Positions 54,349 to 62,534 of a stretch of 64,000 nt of DNA are shown piece after piece. The position numbers were made by a program, and so were the translations under genes. The notes beneath the pieces are model-generated. The model had not been told where the DNA came from. It ran no database searches and worked only from the letters and a program-made list of their open reading frames with translations. This DNA is from Labrys wisconsinensis (GTDB taxonomy: Bacteria > Pseudomonadota > Alphaproteobacteria > Rhizobiales > Labraceae). Within the stretch, counting starts at the first letter, position 1. Each line of letters begins with the position of its first letter. The stretch spans positions 62,001 to 126,000 of the forward strand of contig NZ_JAUSVX010000011.1 of the NCBI RefSeq assembly GCF_030814995.1. The letters run 5' to 3'.

Positions 54349-55843
54349 CGATCACGTTCCAGGAGCCGGGCATCAGCGTCGCCCGCAGGCGGTCGCCGTC
54401 GATGGCGACGGACCGGATCGGCGCCGGGGCGACCTCGTCCCGGGCGTCCTTGGTGTTGACCGCCTTCATGTTGGGGTGATGGATCTGCGAGGCCTCGAGG
54501 ATGCGCCGCCCGCCGCCGAAGCCGCGCAGCAGCACGTCGAGATCCATCGGCTCGCCGAGGTGCCGGTTGAGCGCGAACACCACCACCCGGCCGGTGGCCT
54601 CGTCCTCGGTGACGCAGGCGTGGAGATAGGGGATTTCCGGCGCGGTCTTGCCGGCATAGCCCGGCGAGGATGCCAGCGTGCGCAGCACCCGGCCATGGGC
54701 ATGGCGCGCGGTGAGGGCGAAGGGATGGAAGATGGTCTGGCGCCAGGCCGGGCCGCCGGGCTCGGTCATGATCGGGCCGATGATGTTGACGAGCTGGGCC
54801 ATGCAGGCGCATTTCACCCGGTCGGCATTGTTGAGCAGCGTGATCAGCGCGCCGCCGACCAGCAGCGCATCCTCGGTGTTGTAGACTTCCTCGATCAGCG
54901 GCGGATGCTCGGGCCAGCCGGGCTTGCGCAGATGCGCGTGGGTGCGGGCCTTGTACCAGACGTTCCACTCGTCGAGCGACAGCATGATGCGCTTGGGCGA
55001 GCGCCGCGTCGCTGCCACCGCGTCGGCGATCGCCACCACTTCCTTGATGAAGAGATCGAGCAGCTCGATGTTGCCGAGGAACTCCTCGGTGCTGTCGTGC
55101 GGGTTCATGAAGTAGGTGTGCAGCGAGATGAAGTCGACATGGTCGAAGCAATGGTCGAGCACCTCGTATTCCCAGCGGGCATAGGTCGCCATGTCGCGGT
55201 TGGAGGAGCCGCAGGCGGCGAGCTCGATGGACGGGTCGACCCAGCGCATCACCTTGGCCGTCTCGTGCGCGACGCGGCCATATTCGCTGGCCCGCTTGGC
55301 GCCGATCTGCCAGGGCCCGTCCATCTCGTTGCCGAGGCACCAGAACTTGATGTCGTGCGGCTTGTCCCAGCCGTGGCTGCGCCGCAGCTCCGAGAGCTCG
55401 GTGCCGCCGGGATGGTTGCAATATTCGATGAAGCGCCGGGCCTCGTCCGGGCCGCGCGTGCCCAGGTTGACGCCGAACATCGGCTCGACCTCGACCTTGC
55501 GGCACCAGTCGACGAACTCGTTGGTGCCGAAGCGATTGGTCTCGGTGGAGAACCAGGCGAGGTCGAGGCGGCGCGGGCGCCGGTCCACCGGCCCGACCCC
55601 GTCTTCCCAATTGTAGCCGGAGAGGAAATTGCCGCCGGGATAGCGCACGATGCTGACGCCGAGCTCGCGGGTCAGCGCCGCCACGTCCTCGCGGAAGCCG
55701 TGCTCGTCGGCGCTGGGATGGCCGGGCTCGAAGATGCCGGTGTAGACGCAGCGCCCCATATGCTCGACGAAGGTGCCGAACAGGCGGCGGTCGAGCTCGG
55801 AGATGGCGAAGTCGCGGTCGACGATCAGGCGGGCGGAGAGCAT
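54332..55843 (-). CDS. abfA: Alpha-L-arabinofuranosidase, GH51
   Basis: 503-residue glycoside hydrolase family 51 enzyme. The acid/base is Glu173 in CLGNEMDGPW and the nucleophile is Glu292 in LSLDEWNVWY. Other family marks are FGTFVEHMGRCVYTGIFEP at the N-terminus, VRYPGGNFLSGYNWEDGVGP, and a C-terminal beta domain. There is no signal peptide, so it cleaves arabinofuranosyl residues from oligosaccharides in the cytoplasm after import by the ABC system encoded directly upstream. It is separated from the binding-protein gene by 74 bp with an intrinsic terminator. Confidence 0.95.
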   Translation of the reverse strand: MLSARLIVDRDFAISELDRRLFGTFVEHMGRCVYTGIFEPGHPSADEHGFREDVAALTRELGVSIVRYPGGNFLSGYNWEDGVGPVDRRPRRLDLAWFSTETNRFGTNEFVDWCRKVEVEPMFGVNLGTRGPDEARRFIEYCNHPGGTELSELRRSHGWDKPHDIKFWCLGNEMDGPWQIGAKRASEYGRVAHETAKVMRWVDPSIELAACGSSNRDMATYARWEYEVLDHCFDHVDFISLHTYFMNPHDSTEEFLGNIELLDLFIKEVVAIADAVAATRRSPKRIMLSLDEWNVWYKARTHAHLRKPGWPEHPPLIEEVYNTEDALLVGGALITLLNNADRVKCACMAQLVNIIGPIMTEPGGPAWRQTIFHPFALTARHAHGRVLRTLASSPGYAGKTAPEIPYLHACVTEDEATGRVVVFALNRHLGEPMDLDVLLRGFGGGRRILEASQIHHPNMKAVNTKDARDEVAPAPIRSVAIDGDRLRATLMPGSWNVIVTAPA

Positions 55844-55873
55844 GGCGGGAGCGGCTTTCGCAAAGGGGGAATG

Positions 55874-55911
55874 AAAAAGGCGGGGCGTCCACGGCAGGTC
55901 GAACGCCCCGC
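55874..55911 (-). terminator. Intrinsic terminator between the sugar-binding protein and arabinofuranosidase genes
   Basis: Read on the minus strand, a 9-bp perfect stem GCGGGGCGT / ACGCCCCGC (55880-55911) is followed at once by CCTTTTTC. It sits 7 bp after the binding-protein stop and inside the operon, so it probably lowers read-through into abfA and raises the relative level of the binding protein. Confidence 0.65.
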
Positions 55912-55917
55912 GGCCCG

Positions 55918-57240
55918 TCACTTGCTGGTGGCGAGCATCTCGTTGATCCGCGATTGGGCGTCGTTGAGGGCGGCGTCGATGTCCTTGTCGCCGCGCATGG
56001 CGGCGCCGATCTCCTCGCCCTCGATGTCCTGCACCGAGAACTGGCGCTTCACCGCGGCCGGCAGGGCGGTGCCGTTGCGGGTCAGCGGCAGGAGGCCGGC
56101 GCGGAAGGGCAGCGCCTTGAAGGCGGCGCTGTCGGCGACCGAGGTGCGGGTCGGCAGATGGCCGGTGCGGGCCCATTCGAAATCGTTGTCCCACAGGAAC
56201 TTCAGGAACTCGTAGGCGGACTTGCGCTGGGCGTCGCTGAGGTCGGCCTTGAGGATCACCCAGCTATGGCCGTCGGCCCAGACGCGCGGGCTGCCGGGAT
56301 AGAGCTGCGGGAAGGGCACGACGTCGTAGCCGGCATGCAGCGCGCTGGTCGCCTTCTTGGACTCCTGGTCGTAGCTGTCGATCAGCCAGGTGCCGCAGAT
56401 GAAGACGCCGCCCTCGCCGGCGGAGAAGGCGGCGACCGAGGCGGCATAGTCCTGGTTCTTGGTGGTGAGGTCCTTGTCGAAGATGGTCTTGAGCAGGGTC
56501 AGCGCCGCCTTGGCTTCGGGCGTGGCGAAGTCGACCTTGGCGGGGTCGGCGAAGAACTCGGCATTCTGCTGGTAGAGCAGCGTGTCGAAGGTGCGGGTGT
56601 AGAAGGCCTGCTCGTTGGCGAGCGTCGAGACGAAATAGGGCTTGCCGGTCTTATCCTTGAACTGCGCGGCCTGTTGCAGGAGCTCGTCGGCGCTCTTGGG
56701 CAGGATCGGCTTGCCGGCGGTATCGACCAGGCCGGCCTGCTTGAACAGGTTGAGGTTGATGTGCCAGAGCCACGTATGGGTGTCGAAGGGCAGGGCGTAG
56801 ATCTTGCCGTCCTTCGTGACGCCGTCGCGCGCCGCGGCGGTGAAGTCGGCGGCGTCGATGCCGGCGGCCTTGAAGCCCTCGTCCAGGGGCTCGAGCAGGC
56901 CGCGTGAGGAATAGTCGCTGATCACCGCCTCGTGCATCACCGAGATGGTCGGCGGCTCGCCGGAGCGGATGCGCGCGGTGAGCTGGTCGTAGCCGGGCCA
57001 TTCCACGATGTCGACCTTGACATGGGTGGTCTTGCTCTGCGCGTTGAACTTGTTGATCAGCGCCGTGATGATGCCGCACTCGCCATTGGCCTTGGCAACG
57101 TCGGTCACCGCACCGTAATCGGCCTCGCAGGCGCCAAAGAAGCGCGAAACCGAGATCTCGGTCCTGTCCTGCGCCAACCCGCCGGCGGTCGACGCCGCCA
57201 GCAGCGCCGCGGCGCCCAGCATTCGTGTCAAACCCCTCAT
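55918..57240 (-). CDS. Sugar ABC transporter substrate-binding protein
   Basis: 440-residue family-1 binding protein with a signal peptide ending GGLAQ (about residue 24). The mature N-terminus TEISVSRFFGACEADYGAV, then YALPFDTHTWLWHINLNLFKQAGL and GVFICGTWLIDSYDQ are typical of oligosaccharide-binding CUT1 proteins. It is encoded between the permeases and the GH51 enzyme, so an arabinose-containing oligosaccharide is the likely ligand. Confidence 0.92.
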   Translation of the reverse strand: MRGLTRMLGAAALLAASTAGGLAQDRTEISVSRFFGACEADYGAVTDVAKANGECGIITALINKFNAQSKTTHVKVDIVEWPGYDQLTARIRSGEPPTISVMHEAVISDYSSRGLLEPLDEGFKAAGIDAADFTAAARDGVTKDGKIYALPFDTHTWLWHINLNLFKQAGLVDTAGKPILPKSADELLQQAAQFKDKTGKPYFVSTLANEQAFYTRTFDTLLYQQNAEFFADPAKVDFATPEAKAALTLLKTIFDKDLTTKNQDYAASVAAFSAGEGGVFICGTWLIDSYDQESKKATSALHAGYDVVPFPQLYPGSPRVWADGHSWVILKADLSDAQRKSAYEFLKFLWDNDFEWARTGHLPTRTSVADSAAFKALPFRAGLLPLTRNGTALPAAVKRQFSVQDIEGEEIGAAMRGDKDIDAALNDAQSRINEMLATSK

Positions 57241-57309
57241 GCGTTTCCCTCCATGACCGAATCTTTGCAGAGCCGGGGCGTTCGGCCGGCGCGCCGGCTT
57301 GATGGGACC

Positions 57310-58152
57310 TCAGCGGATGGCCGCTCCGGCGACCGCGCGGATGATGTATTTCTGGAAGAAGAGGTAGACGACGAAGACCGGCAGGCCGGCGAAGACCGCC
57401 TGGGCCATCAGGAAGCCGAGCCCTTCGGACTGGGCGAAATTGGTCTGGGTCGAGGCGATGCCGACCGTCAGGGTGAACATCTCAGGCCTGGTCGCCGAGA
57501 TCAGCGGCCAGAGATAGTCGTTCCAGGCGGTCAGGAAGGTGAAGATGCCGAGCGTCGCCTGGGCCGGAATGGTCAGCGGCAGGATCACCCGCCAGAAGAT
57601 CTGGAAGCGCGAAGCGTTGTCGAGCATGGCCGCCTCGTCGAGCTCGCGCGGGATCGCCTTGAAATATTGCGTCATCAGGAAGACGCCGAAGGGGATGGAC
57701 AGGCCCGGCAGGATCAGCGCCGCATAGGTGTTGTGCATCTTCAGGTCGCTGAAGATCTGGTGGCGGGCGATGATCACGGCCTGCTCCGGGATGGCGAGGC
57801 CGATCAGCACCAGCACGAAGACGAGGGTGCGGCCGGGGAACTCGGTACGTGCGAAGCCGTAGCCGGCGAGCGAGGAGAGGACGAGGGTGCCTGCCGTGGT
57901 GCCGGCGGCGACCACAGCGCTGTTGAACAGCCAGCGGAACACGCCGGAGGAGGCAAGGATGTCGGTATAGTTCTTCAGCGTATAGGGCGGGTGCAGGACC
58001 GAGGCGGTGGAGAACATCAGCTCGGCATTGGGCTTGAAGGACAGGGCCGTGACCCACACGACAGGCACCAGCCAGACGATGGCGAGCAGGATGACGGCGC
58101 CGAGGATCAGCCGGTCTCCGGCGCTGCGTCCGACGATGCTGCCCGCCGCCAT
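57310..58152 (-). CDS. Sugar ABC transporter permease (MalG/AraQ-like)
   Basis: 280-residue CUT1 permease with about six helices. The EAA loop is LDEAAMLDNASRFQIFWRVILPLTIPAQATLG and the final helix ends FFQKYIIRAVAGAAIR. It follows the other permease by 3 bp. It forms a heterodimer with the MalF-type protein. Confidence 0.93.
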   Translation of the reverse strand: MAAGSIVGRSAGDRLILGAVILLAIVWLVPVVWVTALSFKPNAELMFSTASVLHPPYTLKNYTDILASSGVFRWLFNSAVVAAGTTAGTLVLSSLAGYGFARTEFPGRTLVFVLVLIGLAIPEQAVIIARHQIFSDLKMHNTYAALILPGLSIPFGVFLMTQYFKAIPRELDEAAMLDNASRFQIFWRVILPLTIPAQATLGIFTFLTAWNDYLWPLISATRPEMFTLTVGIASTQTNFAQSEGLGFLMAQAVFAGLPVFVVYLFFQKYIIRAVAGAAIR

Positions 58153-58155
58153 GGC

Positions 58156-59082
58156 TCAGCCCTCCGCCCGGCGGCGCGACGCCAGATATTGCGCGATCGC
58201 CGCCACGGCCATGAACAGGAACAGGATCTCCGAGGCGGCCGCGGCATAGCCGAGGTTCCAATCGCGGAAGCCCTGCTCGTAGATGAACAGCACGATCGGC
58301 CGCGAGGCGTTGTTCGGGCCGCCTTTGGTGAGCAGCAGCGCCTGGCCGAAGAGCTGGAACTGGGCGACGATCTCGTAGATCACCACGACGAGGAGCGTGC
58401 GCCGGATCGAGGGCAGGGTGATGCTGACGAAGGAACGCCAGCGTGAGGCGTTGTCGAGCGCCGCCGCCTCGTAGAGCTCGCCCGGGATCTGCTGCAGCGC
58501 CGCCAGGAACAGCATCATCGGCAGCCCGATGATCCACCACACCGTGCAGACGGCGATGGCCGGCAGGGCGAGGTCCTGGCTGGTCAGGAAGGGAACCGGC
58601 GCCGCGCCGAAGACGCCGAGGATGCCGGAGATCAGCCCGCGGTCGGGCAGGTACATCATCTTCCAGATGATGGTGACGATGGTGACCGACAGCACCGAGG
58701 TGCCGAAGAAGATGGCGCGCAGCACCGCGCCCGCGCGCCCCTCGCGGTTGAGGGCGAGCGCCAGCGCGAGGCCGATCACCACGAAGGCCGGCACGGTCAT
58801 GGCCACGAACAGCACCGTATTGCCGACCGTGCCGAGGAAGATCCTGTCGGCGAGCAGGCGCCGGAAATTGGTGAAGCCGGCGAAGGACGCCGTCTGGTCG
58901 AACATGTCGAACTGCAGCAGGCTGATCCACATGCCGCGGAACAGGGGATAGACGAGCAGGGCGAGGTAGACGAGGAGGAAGGGCAGGACGAACAGGCCGT
59001 TGCGCCAGTCCGGGCCGATGGCCGCCCCGCGGCGGCGCAGGCGCGCCGGGCTCTTCGCCGCCAGGCCGCGGCCTTCGCGCAT
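58156..59082 (-). CDS. Sugar ABC transporter permease (MalF/AraP-like)
   Basis: About 308 residues with a first helix GLFVLPFLLVYLALLVYPLFRGMW and the EAA loop YEAAALDNASRWRSFVSITLPSIRRTL. ATG 59082 is preferred because GAGGGG lies just upstream; ATG 59103 would overlap the ATPase gene by 11 bp and is also possible. It partners the MalG-type permease. Confidence 0.92.
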   Translation of the reverse strand: MREGRGLAAKSPARLRRRGAAIGPDWRNGLFVLPFLLVYLALLVYPLFRGMWISLLQFDMFDQTASFAGFTNFRRLLADRIFLGTVGNTVLFVAMTVPAFVVIGLALALALNREGRAGAVLRAIFFGTSVLSVTIVTIIWKMMYLPDRGLISGILGVFGAAPVPFLTSQDLALPAIAVCTVWWIIGLPMMLFLAALQQIPGELYEAAALDNASRWRSFVSITLPSIRRTLLVVVIYEIVAQFQLFGQALLLTKGGPNNASRPIVLFIYEQGFRDWNLGYAAAASEILFLFMAVAAIAQYLASRRRAEG

Positions 59083-59092
59083 CGCCTGCCCC

Positions 59093-60169
59093 TCAAGCAG
59101 CATGGTAGGCCCGCCCCTCGCGATCGAAGAGATGGGCGCTCTCCGCCTCGACCCGGAAGCGCGCCTCCTCGCCCGGCGCGGCGGTGGAGCTGCCGCGGTC
59201 CTCGGCCACCAGCGTGGCGCCGTCGGGGAGGCGGACATGCAGGTGGGTGCGGTCGCCGAGCCGCTCGACCACCTCGATGCGCCCCGCCAGCGTGCCGTCC
59301 GCGTCGAGCCGCACCGCCTCGGCGCGCAGGCCGAGCCTGAGCGGGCCGGCCGGCAGCCCCGCCGCGGGGACGCGGGTCTCGAGCCTGAAGCCGCTGCCGA
59401 GCACGGCCCTGGCAAAGCCGCCGGCCTCGCCGACCGTGACCGGCAGCAGGTTCATGGCCGGCGAGCCGACGAAGCGCGCCACGAACTCGCTGGCCGGGCG
59501 GGCATAGATCTCCATCGGCGTGCCGATCTGCTCGACCTGGCGGGCATTGAGCACGACGATGCGCGCGGCGAGCGTCATGGCCTCGACCTGGTCGTGGGTG
59601 ACGAAGATGGTGGTGGCGCGGACCTGCTGGTGCAGCCGCGCCAGCTCGACGCGGGTGCGCAGGCGCAGCGCCGCGTCGAGATTGGAGAGCGGCTCATCGA
59701 AGAGATAAGCGCGGGGATTCTTCACCAGCGCCCGGCCGATGGCGGCGCGCTGCTTCTGGCCGCCGGAGAGCTGGCCGGGCTTGCGCTCGAGCAGCGGCTC
59801 GATCTCCAGGATGCGGGCGGCCTCGTGGATCAGCCGGTCGATCTCGCCCCTGGGCACGGCGACGTTGCGCAGGCCGAAGGCCATGTTCTCGTAGATCGTC
59901 ATGTGCGGGTAGAGCGCATAGTGCTGGAACACCATGGCGACGCCCCGCGCGCCGGGCGGCAGGGTGTCGACGCGCGTGCCGCCGATGCGGATCTGGCCGC
60001 CGTCGACCCGCTCCAGCCCGGCGATCATGCGCAGCAGCGTCGATTTTCCGCAGCCCGAGGGCCCGAGGAAGGCGACGAACTCGCCCGAGCGGATCTCCAG
60101 CGACAGATCGGCAATGACGTTCACCGCCCCGAAGCGCTTGGAGACCCTGTCGAGCTCGATCGAACTCAC
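59093..60169 (-). CDS. Sugar ABC transporter ATP-binding protein (UgpC/MsmX type)
   Basis: 358-residue CUT1 ATPase from a GTG start (GGAGGAAG just upstream). Walker A is GPSGCGKST, the signature is LSGGQKQRAAIGRAL and Walker B is AYLFDEPLSNLDAALR. The C-terminal TOBE/MOP domain includes RLGLRAEAVRLDADG. It is the first gene of the arabino-oligosaccharide operon, close to the palindromic operator shared with the divergent GntR gene. Confidence 0.92.
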   Translation of the reverse strand: MSSIELDRVSKRFGAVNVIADLSLEIRSGEFVAFLGPSGCGKSTLLRMIAGLERVDGGQIRIGGTRVDTLPPGARGVAMVFQHYALYPHMTIYENMAFGLRNVAVPRGEIDRLIHEAARILEIEPLLERKPGQLSGGQKQRAAIGRALVKNPRAYLFDEPLSNLDAALRLRTRVELARLHQQVRATTIFVTHDQVEAMTLAARIVVLNARQVEQIGTPMEIYARPASEFVARFVGSPAMNLLPVTVGEAGGFARAVLGSGFRLETRVPAAGLPAGPLRLGLRAEAVRLDADGTLAGRIEVVERLGDRTHLHVRLPDGATLVAEDRGSSTAAPGEEARFRVEAESAHLFDREGRAYHAA

Positions 60170-60192
60170 CGCTTCCTCCAATGGTCTTTTTC

Positions 60193-60213
60193 TCTTATCA
60201 TCTGATGATAAGA
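60193..60213. promoter_or_regulatory. Perfect 21-bp palindromic operator of the sugar operon
   Basis: TCTTATCATC-T-GATGATAAGA is a perfect 10-bp inverted repeat around one central base, 23 bp upstream of the ATPase start and inside the divergent gap to the FCD/GntR regulator. Length, symmetry and AT-richness fit a FadR-type (GntR) binding site. Confidence 0.7.
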
Positions 60214-60404
60214 CTAAGCGCGTGGCAAGCAGCCTGTCAATCCGCCACGGCGGAGACCGGCGGGCGAGAGGACAAGCGATTGCGTTTCCTGTTGAATGGC
60301 GGGGAGGGGCGCAGGAGGACCCTGGCATCGACGCCGGTGAAGGCGCCTGATGCGATGGGGAGGGGCTGCGCAGGGTTGCCGCGCTTCGGCGGGGCGCCCG
60401 GGAG

Positions 60405-61136
60405 ATGAGTATGTTCGAGCGCGATTCGGCGATCTCAACCATGAGCGCGCAGGTGGCGCGCATCATCGGCACCCGCATCGCCTCCGGCGAGTTCCGCCCG
60501 GGCGACACGCTGCCGATCGAAAGCGAGTTGTGCCAGGCCTACGGCGTCAGCCGCTCGACCATCCGGGAGGCGGTGAAGAACCTCGCCGCCAAGCGCCTGG
60601 TCGAGGTCTCACCCAAGGTGGGCACCCGCGTCCTGCCCTTCGCCGACTGGAACCTGCTCGACCAGGACGTCTTGTCCTGGCGCCTCAACGCCCAGTTCGA
60701 CGAGCGCATCGTCGAGGACCTCTACGAGATGCGCCAGTGCTTCGAGCCCAGGGCCTGCTTCCTCGCCGCGCGCGACGGCTCGGCCGAGGACCTCGACCGC
60801 ATCAGGCGCCGCTATGCCGACCTGGTGGCGATGCTGAACCAGCCGGCGCTGGCGGCCGGCGCCGAGACCGAGTTCCACCTCGCCATCATCGCCGCCACCC
60901 ATAACGGTCTGTTCGTCACCATCGGCGGCGCGGTGAAGACGGCCCTGCGAGTCTCCTTCTCCCTGACGCAGCGCAGCGCCAAGACGACCGACCTCGCGCC
61001 CTACGAGGCCGTGCTCTCCGCCATCCTCGAACGCCGGGGCGAGGCCGCCGCCGAGGCGATGCGCCGCCTGCTCGACCTGTCGCGCCAGCGCGTGCTGGAG
61101 GCGCTGGCACGCGGGCCGGTGGCGGAGCGGGGGTGA
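60405..61136 (+). CDS. FadR/GntR family transcriptional regulator with FCD domain
   Basis: 243-residue regulator. The N-terminal GntR winged helix reads VARIIGTRIASGEFRPGDTLPIESELCQAYGVSRSTIREAVKNLAAKRLVEV. The helical FCD domain has metal-site candidates in the Asp/His pattern of LYEMRQCFEPRACFLAA and ETEFHLAIIAATHN. FCD regulators usually sense sugar acids or other carboxylates. It is divergent from the arabino-oligosaccharide operon, with a perfect palindrome between, so it probably represses that operon. Its stop lies 41 bp before the tRNA fragment. Confidence 0.92.
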   Translation: MSMFERDSAISTMSAQVARIIGTRIASGEFRPGDTLPIESELCQAYGVSRSTIREAVKNLAAKRLVEVSPKVGTRVLPFADWNLLDQDVLSWRLNAQFDERIVEDLYEMRQCFEPRACFLAARDGSAEDLDRIRRRYADLVAMLNQPALAAGAETEFHLAIIAATHNGLFVTIGGAVKTALRVSFSLTQRSAKTTDLAPYEAVLSAILERRGEAAAEAMRRLLDLSRQRVLEALARGPVAERG

Positions 61137-61177
61137 TGGGGATGGGGCGCGATGGACGGCGATCTCCCGCCGGCGAC

Positions 61178-61210
61178 GGGTCGCAGGGTCAAATCCTGCC
61201 CCCGCAACCA
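61178..61210 (+). mobile_element. 3' fragment of initiator tRNA-fMet, probable attachment-site scar
   Basis: The sequence has GGTCGCAGG, a T-loop GTCAAAT (canonical TTCAAAT), CCTGC closing a perfect 5-bp T-stem, then the acceptor 3' strand CCCCGCA, discriminator A and CCA. CCCCGCAACCA with CAAAT in the T-loop is characteristic of bacterial initiator tRNA. No matching 5' acceptor (TGCGGGG), D-arm or anticodon arm (CTCATAA) exists upstream, where the GntR gene ends. A lone 3' tRNA end is the typical attR left by an element integrated in a tRNA gene. Confidence 0.7.
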
Positions 61211-61220
61211 AAGACCCAGC

Positions 61221-61262
61221 CCCGTCAGAGCAAGGCGCCAGCTTTGCTCTGACGGGTTTTTT
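61221..61262 (+). terminator. Strong intrinsic terminator
   Basis: A perfect 13-bp stem CCCGTCAGAGCAA / TTGCTCTGACGGG (61221-61233 and 61244-61256) with a 10-base loop is followed by six T. It sits 10 bp after the CCA of the tRNA fragment, as the native terminator of a tRNA-fMet gene would. It is now available to end the upstream GntR transcript. Confidence 0.85.
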
Positions 61263-61492
61263 GTCGCCTGAAGCAAACCTCGACACCGCGCCCAGATCGG
61301 CGCGCAGAATGATCGTCAGCGTCGAAGTCGCCTCCAACTGTCGCGGTCCGCTTGCCCTCGATGACTTTCATCCGCGGCTCCTTGCGTGGCCGTCCGCGCC
61401 GGGCCGCGACGCGGCCGCCCTCATCATGAGGCGGAGGTCGCCGGCGCGGCGCGGGGCGGTCATTCCCGAGACGGCCGGCGAAATCTGAATCC

Positions 61493-62377
61493 CTAGCCCA
61501 GCACGGCGGGCTTGAGGATGTCCTCGCACCATTGGCGGAAGCTCGTCGGGGTCGTGTTCTCCGACGTGCGTGGCACACCCAGGTCCAGACCTTGGCTCTT
61601 CGCGTCCATCATGTCGGTCATGCCCTGCGCCATGGCCTCGGAGAAACCGAACCGGAGGAACTGGGCCTTGTATTCTTCCAGGGTGACCTGCTCGAAACGC
61701 ACCGGCTTGCCGAGCACCTCCGACATGATCTCCGCCATGTCGTTGAAGGAAAGGTCCTCCGGTCCCAGCACTGCGACATTTTCCTGGCCGCTCCAGCTCT
61801 CGTCGAGCAGCCAGCGCGCCGCCACGGCGGCAATGTCGCGGGTCGCGCAGGTTGGCTGCTTCAAGTCGCCTGAGATCGGCGAGGAGAACAGGCCCTGGCT
61901 TTTGATGGCGCCGGCCCGCCGAGCCATGTTGTCCATGAACGCCGGCAGCGTGAGCGTCCGCAGAGCAATCCCTGTGCTGGCGATCAGATCCGCCATCGCC
62001 AGCGAGCCGGTGACATGGCCCGCCTTGCCGGCGAACGGGGTAGTGCGTCCCAGCGCCGAGATGCAGACGACGCGCTTGCCCCCCCGCGTCTTCAGCGCCG
62101 CAGCCGCCGGACGCGTGAAATCGACATAGGCGGCTTCCAGGCTGTCGGCGTGAGGATCGGGCGGCACCAGCCAGAACACGGCGTTGGCGCCCGAGAACGC
62201 GCGGTTCACAACCTCGACGTCGGCATGCGAGCCCTGAACGACCTCGACGCGCGCACGCAGATCGTCACTGAGCTTGGAGGGATCGCGCACGATGACGCGG
62301 ACGGGGGCACCGGCGTCGAGCAGATTGGCGACGACTTGACGGCCGATATCGCCGGTGGGGGTGGTGACGACAATCAC
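61493..62377 (-). CDS. NmrA/HSCARG family NAD(P)H-binding protein
   Basis: 294-residue atypical SDR from a GTG start. The NADP motif is VTTPTGDIGRQVVANLLDAG (GxxGxxG-like TPTGDIG), with VVQGSHADVEVVNRAFSGANAVFWLVPP and KRVVCISALGRTTP typical of the QOR2/azoreductase-like group. The C-terminal part (EVLGKPVRFEQVTLEEYKAQ) is family typical. It probably reduces quinones or acts as a redox sensor. Divergent from the AraC gene (157 bp), its likely regulator. It lies to the right of the tRNA scar. Confidence 0.9.
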   Translation of the reverse strand: MIVVTTPTGDIGRQVVANLLDAGAPVRVIVRDPSKLSDDLRARVEVVQGSHADVEVVNRAFSGANAVFWLVPPDPHADSLEAAYVDFTRPAAAALKTRGGKRVVCISALGRTTPFAGKAGHVTGSLAMADLIASTGIALRTLTLPAFMDNMARRAGAIKSQGLFSSPISGDLKQPTCATRDIAAVAARWLLDESWSGQENVAVLGPEDLSFNDMAEIMSEVLGKPVRFEQVTLEEYKAQFLRFGFSEAMAQGMTDMMDAKSQGLDLGVPRTSENTTPTSFRQWCEDILKPAVLG

Positions 62378-62534
62378 GGGTGCTCATCCTTTTCGCTGGG
62401 GACCGGGCGACGCCCGACACGGACGTCTGCGTGGCGCGGTCGACATTTGGGGCTGCGCCGAAGATAGGGTATCGCCTTGAGGACGGTCTATGTCGTAAGG
62501 TCCGCGATACCGTCGCGATCGTCCGGATAGCCCG

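Larger units (their letters stand above)
61137..61492 (+). other. Gap holding a tRNA-fMet 3' fragment and terminator; otherwise empty
   Basis: This 356-bp gap contains the tRNA fragment (61178-61210) and terminator (61221-61262) listed separately. The ~230 bp after the terminator contains no gene I can support; it ends at the stop codon of the convergent NmrA-like gene. Confidence 0.6.

Noticed and set aside
61137-61210. A complete tRNA gene
   Set aside because: Only the T-arm, 3' acceptor strand and CCA are found; no D-arm, anticodon arm or 5' acceptor strand occurs upstream, so it is scored as a fragment.
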